Below are positions 60,054 to 64,000 of a DNA stretch of 64,000 bases, in pieces. A program made the translations under genes and the position numbers. The DNA comes from Streptomyces cellostaticus (GTDB lineage Bacteria; Actinomycetota; Actinomycetes; Streptomycetales; Streptomycetaceae): positions 134,148 to 198,147 of the forward strand of contig NZ_KQ948029.1 of NCBI RefSeq assembly GCF_001513965.1, read 5' to 3'. Positions within the stretch are counted from its first letter, which is position 1. Every line of letters begins with the position of its first letter. A model generated the notes under the pieces. That model saw only the letters and a program-made list of their open reading frames with translations. It was not told where the DNA came from and searched no databases.

Positions 60054-61477
60054 GTCGAACCCTTGCGGCCCTTCGCCAGTGCGGCGTCGAGGCTGTCGAC
60101 GAAGGCGGCGAACTCGGTTGCGGCCGGCCCGCCGTCGCGCTTCAGGGCTTCGGCGAGGCCCGGGCAGCGGTCGGTGAACACCGGTGCCTTCACACCCGTC
60201 AGGGAGGCGCCGGTGACGACGGTCTTCACCCAGGTGGACTGGTACATGCCGGCGCCGTCGAGCCGGGCGCCGGACAGGTCGGACTGGCTGAAACGGCTGT
60301 AGGCGCAGTTGGCGCCGACCAGGCCGGCTTCACGCAGGTCGGCGGCGAAGTAGGCCTGGACGAGGGTGGCACCGTCCAGGACGGCGCGGCGCAGGCTCAT
60401 ACCGCGCGGCGGATCACCGGTGATCATCGCGCGGTAGAGGTTGGCGTGGCGGAGGTTGGCCCGGGCGAGGCTGGAGTCGCGCACGGTGAGGCAGCGGCCG
60501 AGGAAGGTGCTCATCTCGGCGTCGGACAGGTCGCTCTCCACGATGTGGAGGTTCTCGCCGCGGGCGGCGGTGAGGATCGCGCCGCGCAGGCTGCTCTCCA
60601 CCATGGTGCCGTTGTTCAGCGACGCGCCGCCGAGGTGGACCTGGGGCAGGGTGCAGCGCAGCCAGCGGGCGCCGGTGAGCTGGGCGCCGCTGAGGTCGGC
60701 GGCGGTGACGGCGAGGTCGGTGAAGTCGGCGTCGGGGGCCTTGAGTCCGGCCGCCTGCCAGCCGTGTGCCTGGATGCCGGTGAGCCGGAGCTGCGGCAGC
60801 CCCGCGTCGGCGAGCACCAGGCCGTCGGCGGCGGTGAGCCGCTGAAGGGCCAGACCGTGACCGGCCACCGAGCGCAGCGAGGTGTCGCGGAGGCTGGACT
60901 TGGTGACCGAGAGCTGGTCGACGCAGGAGCCGTCCAGGGTGGCGGCGTCCAGGAGGCATTCGCTGATCAGCGCGCCCTGGAGGTTCATGTTGCGCATCGA
61001 GGCGTCGGACAGGTCGCACTGGTAGAACGACGAGCCGGACAGGTGGCCGTCGTCCAGGTGGGCGCCGCGCATGCTGCACCCGTGGAAGAGCGTGCCGGTG
61101 GCGTCCCGCAGCCCGGTCAGGTCGGTGCCGTCGAAGACGCAGGTCTGTGCGGCGAGGGCGTGGACGTAGGCGGAGCGCAGGCTGGCTCCGGTGAGGTTGG
61201 TGCGTTCCATCCCCGGGCAGACCATGGTGACTTCGGAGAGGTCCGCCTCCTGAAGGCGGGTGCCGTGCAGCAGGGCCCGGTTGAGGGTGGCACGGCGCAG
61301 GTCGGCTCGGCGCAGGTCGAGACTGCTCAGGTCGGCCTCGGTGAGGTCCATGCCGCGGCCGGTGGTGTCGATCAGGCGCTGGGTGGTTTCGGAGACGTGT
61401 TTGAGCAGCGCGGGGCGCGATGCGTCGTCGGCAGCGGCCAGGCGCCGCAGCAGTTCCAGGGGGGCGGTGTCGGGCAT
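60050..61477 (-). CDS. Pentapeptide-repeat protein
   Basis: A 475-residue protein built almost wholly of A(D/N)LXX-type pentapeptide repeats (about residues 40-440, for example LTEADLSSLDLRRADLRRATL and SQSDLSGARLDGAGM), predicted to form a right-handed quadrilateral beta-helix. No signal peptide or membrane segment is seen. Such proteins in antibiotic clusters can be DNA-gyrase protectors (Qnr/MfpA-like) or enzyme scaffolds; sequence does not decide. Its length is more than twice that of the Qnr group. It overlaps the acyltransferase gene by four bases and lies 9 nt after the TIM-barrel gene, so it is a fixed member of this operon. Confidence 0.9.
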   Translation of the reverse strand: MPDTAPLELLRRLAAADDASRPALLKHVSETTQRLIDTTGRGMDLTEADLSSLDLRRADLRRATLNRALLHGTRLQEADLSEVTMVCPGMERTNLTGASLRSAYVHALAAQTCVFDGTDLTGLRDATGTLFHGCSMRGAHLDDGHLSGSSFYQCDLSDASMRNMNLQGALISECLLDAATLDGSCVDQLSVTKSSLRDTSLRSVAGHGLALQRLTAADGLVLADAGLPQLRLTGIQAHGWQAAGLKAPDADFTDLAVTAADLSGAQLTGARWLRCTLPQVHLGGASLNNGTMVESSLRGAILTAARGENLHIVESDLSDAEMSTFLGRCLTVRDSSLARANLRHANLYRAMITGDPPRGMSLRRAVLDGATLVQAYFAADLREAGLVGANCAYSRFSQSDLSGARLDGAGMYQSTWVKTVVTGASLTGVKAPVFTDRCPGLAEALKRDGGPAATEFAAFVDSLDAALAKGRKGST

Positions 61478-61486
61478 CGGGGTTCC

Positions 61487-62407
61487 TCAGAGGTGGGCGG
61501 GCAGACAGGGAGGTTCGGTGGGTACGGGGCGGCCGGGGTCGCCCGGCGTGCGAAGGGGAGGGCCGTTCGGCGCGGGGTGGCCCGGCCGGCGGTGGCCGAT
61601 CACTGCGCGGATCCAACGGCCGATCTGCTCGGGGCCCGGGTCGCCGGGTGCCGGGGGCCGGTGCTCCAGGATGACGGCGGGGGCGCCGGTGAGGTCGAGC
61701 AGCGCGGGCAGCACCTCGGCCATCGCGAGGTAGCCGTCGGCGGCCGACTGGCCGGCGTGGGCGGGTTCATGGCCGTGCTCGGGGTATCGCTCGGTGGTGG
61801 TGTTGTACACGTGCATGCTGCGCACCACGGGGCCCAGGGCGCGGGCGTAGGCGAGCGGCCCCTGCTCCGGGCCGAGCAGATGGGCATGGCCGAGATCGAG
61901 GCAGAGCCCCAGCTCCGGGCGGCCGGTGAGGGCGTCGCGGTAGTGCGCCGCGGTGTGCAGCAGGGGGTGGGCGGAGAGGTTCTCCACCAGCACGGGGACC
62001 CCGTGTTCGCGGGCCAGCCCGCAGGCGGCGTCGAGGAAGTCACGGCACCAGGTGTCGAACCCCGCGGCCGGGTAGGGCGGATAGGGGCTCGGGAAGTGCA
62101 CGACCACATGGAGCGCGCCGAGGTCGGCTGCGCAGCGGACGGTGGCCTCGGTCATCCGCAGTGCGGTCGCCGCCTCGTCCGGGTCGGGGCCGGTGGGGGC
62201 GAACCGCCGCAGCGGGCGCTGCTCGTCGTAGGGGACGGGTGTGTGCAGCGCGGGCCGGATGCCGTGGCGGGCGCAGAACCGCCCGATCGCGGGGAGCATC
62301 GACCGCCGGTAGTTGTAGAACTCGACGACCTCGGGTTCATAGGCGAGCAGTCCCGTCAGATCGGTGCGGTCGGCCAGCACACCGGAGGAGACGCCCAGCA
62401 GGGTCAT
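61487..62407 (-). CDS. Xylose-isomerase-like TIM-barrel protein
   Basis: A 306-residue protein of the sugar-phosphate isomerase/epimerase (AP endonuclease family 2) superfamily. Typical elements: VVEFYNYR, the HTPVPYDEQ strand, LHVVVHFPSPYPPYP, the metal-ligand region VLVENLSAHPL, LGLCLDLGHAHLLG, MHVYNTTTERYPEHGHE and AVILEHRP. These supply the Glu/His/Asp set that binds a divalent metal. The last 35 residues are Pro/Arg-rich. ATG 62407 overlaps the ligase stop. It could be an isomerase, epimerase or dehydratase acting on a small polar substrate of this pathway. Confidence 0.85.
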   Translation of the reverse strand: MTLLGVSSGVLADRTDLTGLLAYEPEVVEFYNYRRSMLPAIGRFCARHGIRPALHTPVPYDEQRPLRRFAPTGPDPDEAATALRMTEATVRCAADLGALHVVVHFPSPYPPYPAAGFDTWCRDFLDAACGLAREHGVPVLVENLSAHPLLHTAAHYRDALTGRPELGLCLDLGHAHLLGPEQGPLAYARALGPVVRSMHVYNTTTERYPEHGHEPAHAGQSAADGYLAMAEVLPALLDLTGAPAVILEHRPPAPGDPGPEQIGRWIRAVIGHRRPGHPAPNGPPLRTPGDPGRPVPTEPPCLPAHL

Positions 62408-64000
62408 GACACACCTCCCAGGGCGGCGTCGGCGGCGATGCGCGCGGCCGCCGCCCGGTCGGTCTTGCCGGTGCGTCCCAACGGGGGCTGCTCGATGCGG
62501 TGCACCTGCTCGGGCACCTTGTGGGCCTCCAGCCGGTGCCGCCCGTGGGCCCGCAGCTCCTCCTCGGTGGGCATGCGGCCCGCGCGGGGCACGAAGAGCA
62601 GATGGAGGCGCTCGCCCAGGAGGGCGTCGGGGACGCCGACGGCCACGCAGGCCGCGCAGTCGGGGTGGTCGGCGTAGGCGGCCTCCACCTCCAGCGGGGA
62701 GATCTTGGCGCCGCCGCGCACGATGAGCTGCTTGGCGCGGCCGACCAGTTCCACCCGGCCGTCCTGCGGCCGGTGCCGGGCCAGGTCGCCGGTGCGCAGC
62801 CAGCGGCCGGCCATGGTGGCGGCGGTGGCGGCGGGGTCGTCGAGGTAGCCGGTCATCAGATGGGGAGTGCGGAGCCAGAGTTCACCGGCCGCGCCGGGGG
62901 CCGGGGCCGCCGTGCCGGCGTCGGCCTCGGCCCCGGTGCTGCCGTGCACGGGCATGATGCGGTACTCCACGCCGGGGGAGGGGCGCCCGATGGTGCCGGC
63001 CTCGTCGTCGTAGCGGTCAGGGGTGAGGATGAAGTCGGAGGTGGCGCTCTCGCTCAGCCCGAAGACATCGGCGACCCCGGCGTGCGGCAGCAGGGCCCTG
63101 ATCGCGCGGCCCAGTCCGGCGGGCAGGGGTTCGCCGCCGCAGATCCAGGTGCCGGGGGAGCCCGCCTCGGCGAGCCGCAGCAGGAGGGCGGAGCCGTCCG
63201 GGGAGCCCTCGAGTTCGCGGCGGATCAGGCGCAGCATGCTGGGGACGACGGCGGTCCGGTCGATGGGCCGTCCCGCGAGGCGGTCCAGTACCTGGCGGGC
63301 CCGGAAACGCGGCGTGAGCAGCAGGGTGCCGCCGGTGGCGAGGGTGAGCAGCGAGGTCCACTGCCCGAAGCTGAAGTTGAGGTGCAGCAGGTGCAGCGCG
63401 GTCTGGCCCTCCCCGAACGGCAGCACCTGGGCGATCGCCCGGAGTTTGGTGTGCACGGCGCGGTGGGAGAGCACCACGCCCTTGGGGCGGCCGGTCGAGC
63501 CGGAGGTGAAGACCACCAGGGCCTGATCGGCGTCCAGTTCGGCCGGCGGGCGCGGCAGGCCGTCGGGGGTGCCGGCCGTGGTGTCGTGTGTGTGGTCGCG
63601 GATGATCTCGCTGATCCAGGGGTGGCCGGTCGGGCCGGTGGCGTCCTGCCAGGCTGCGGGGTGGTGACGTGGGTCGCCGAGCAGGAGCCGGGCGCCGACG
63701 CGTTCGGCGGTGGAGGACAGCACCAGGGCGGGGGAGTCGCGGTGCACCGGGACCACGACCGCTCCGGCGGACCAGGCGCCGAGTTCGCACACGAGGTCGC
63801 CGCACCGGTTGTCCACCGCGACGAGAACGGGGTCCCCGCGGTGGTGTCCGGTCGACGACAGGGCGGCGGCGAGGGCGCGGCCCTGCTCGCCGAGGGCGCG
63901 GTAGCCGAGGACGTCTTCACCGTCGTCGAGGGCGATGCGGTCCGCGAAGCGCGTGCAGGCCTGCTCAAGGAGCACGTCGAGCCGCTCGGGGGTGTCGGTC
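62404..64000 (-). CDS. AMP-forming acyl/aminoacyl ligase, 5' end outside the window
   Basis: An ANL-superfamily adenylating enzyme whose frame is open to the right edge; the visible part begins TDTPERLDVLLEQACTRF. It has the P-loop VVFTSGSTGRPKGVVLSH, the A5-like FGLSESATSDF, the hinge TGDLARH and A8 IVRGGAKISPLEVE. The C-terminal catalytic lysine sits in GRTGKTDRA. No carrier domain follows, so the activated acid is passed to CoA, a separate carrier or an amine. It is the most upstream visible gene of the minus-strand operon, in translational overlap with the TIM-barrel gene. The distance and operon separation argue against it loading the free PCP of locus 1. Confidence 0.92.
   Translation of the reverse strand, partial: TDTPERLDVLLEQACTRFADRIALDDGEDVLGYRALGEQGRALAAALSSTGHHRGDPVLVAVDNRCGDLVCELGAWSAGAVVVPVHRDSPALVLSSTAERVGARLLLGDPRHHPAAWQDATGPTGHPWISEIIRDHTHDTTAGTPDGLPRPPAELDADQALVVFTSGSTGRPKGVVLSHRAVHTKLRAIAQVLPFGEGQTALHLLHLNFSFGQWTSLLTLATGGTLLLTPRFRARQVLDRLAGRPIDRTAVVPSMLRLIRRELEGSPDGSALLLRLAEAGSPGTWICGGEPLPAGLGRAIRALLPHAGVADVFGLSESATSDFILTPDRYDDEAGTIGRPSPGVEYRIMPVHGSTGAEADAGTAAPAPGAAGELWLRTPHLMTGYLDDPAATAATMAGRWLRTGDLARHRPQDGRVELVGRAKQLIVRGGAKISPLEVEAAYADHPDCAACVAVGVPDALLGERLHLLFVPRAGRMPTEEELRAHGRHRLEAHKVPEQVHRIEQPPLGRTGKTDRAAAARIAADAALGGVS

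Noticed and set aside
62404..64000. The AMP ligase as the missing A domain for the free PCP
   Set aside because: It is 36 kb away in a different operon and direction with its own partner genes; nothing in the sequence connects the two.

Overview
The window is very GC-rich DNA with tightly packed genes, GTG and TTG starts and frequent ATGA or GTGA overlaps. It looks like a Streptomyces-type actinomycete chromosome and carries two neighbouring specialised-metabolism loci. No transposase, phage gene or CRISPR array was seen.

Locus 1 (about 1-20.6 kb and 24.4-50.5 kb) is a modular PKS/NRPS assembly line. Gene order is not the order of synthesis. Reading domains, synthesis starts at 28.6 kb with a KSQ-AT-ACP loading protein and continues through three extension proteins: KS-AT-DH*-KR-ACP, KS-AT-DH-ER-KR-ACP and KS-AT-ACP. 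It then enters a C-A*-PCP protein at 47.2 kb and finishes on the three NRPS genes at the left edge: ([C]-A-PCP-E-C-A-PCP, C-A-PCP-E-C-A-PCP, C-A-PCP-TE). That makes six amino-acid modules. The readable parts predict a 7-hydroxy-3-oxo-2,6-dimethylnonanoyl chain, which can close to a 6-membered hemiketal, on a cyclic hexapeptide or hexadepsipeptide. This is the architecture of the azinothricin/polyoxypeptin/aurantimycin family. The last module has an unmistakable threonine code. The first amino-acid module has a wrecked adenylation domain. A separate three-gene operon (free PCP, P450, thioesterase-like protein with Cys in place of the nucleophilic Ser) looks like a trans supply line for a beta-hydroxylated first residue. 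Export (DrrA/DrrB-like ABC pair) and an editing type II thioesterase follow the NRPS genes. A 29-bp promoter/operator block is shared by a flavin monooxygenase gene and the C-A*-PCP gene, which ties the monooxygenase to the pathway.

An island of apparently unrelated genes (20.7-24.2 kb: RibD-like reductase, secreted polysaccharide deacetylase, MpaB-type oxygenase, TetR regulator) interrupts locus 1. Between the two loci (50.5-53.3 kb) lie a GNAT acetyltransferase, a MerR/hydrolase pair with a clear MerR-type operator, and a tRNA-Ser-like sequence with an abnormal anticodon arm.

Locus 2 (53.5 kb to the right edge, all minus strand) is a compact operon: AMP-forming ligase, xylose-isomerase-like TIM barrel, pentapeptide-repeat protein, hexapeptide-repeat acyltransferase, methyltransferase, class I and DegT-type aminotransferases and a YggS-type PLP protein. 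A histidyl-tRNA synthetase gene lies just downstream. I do not recognise this set as a known pathway. Both ends of the window cut genes.
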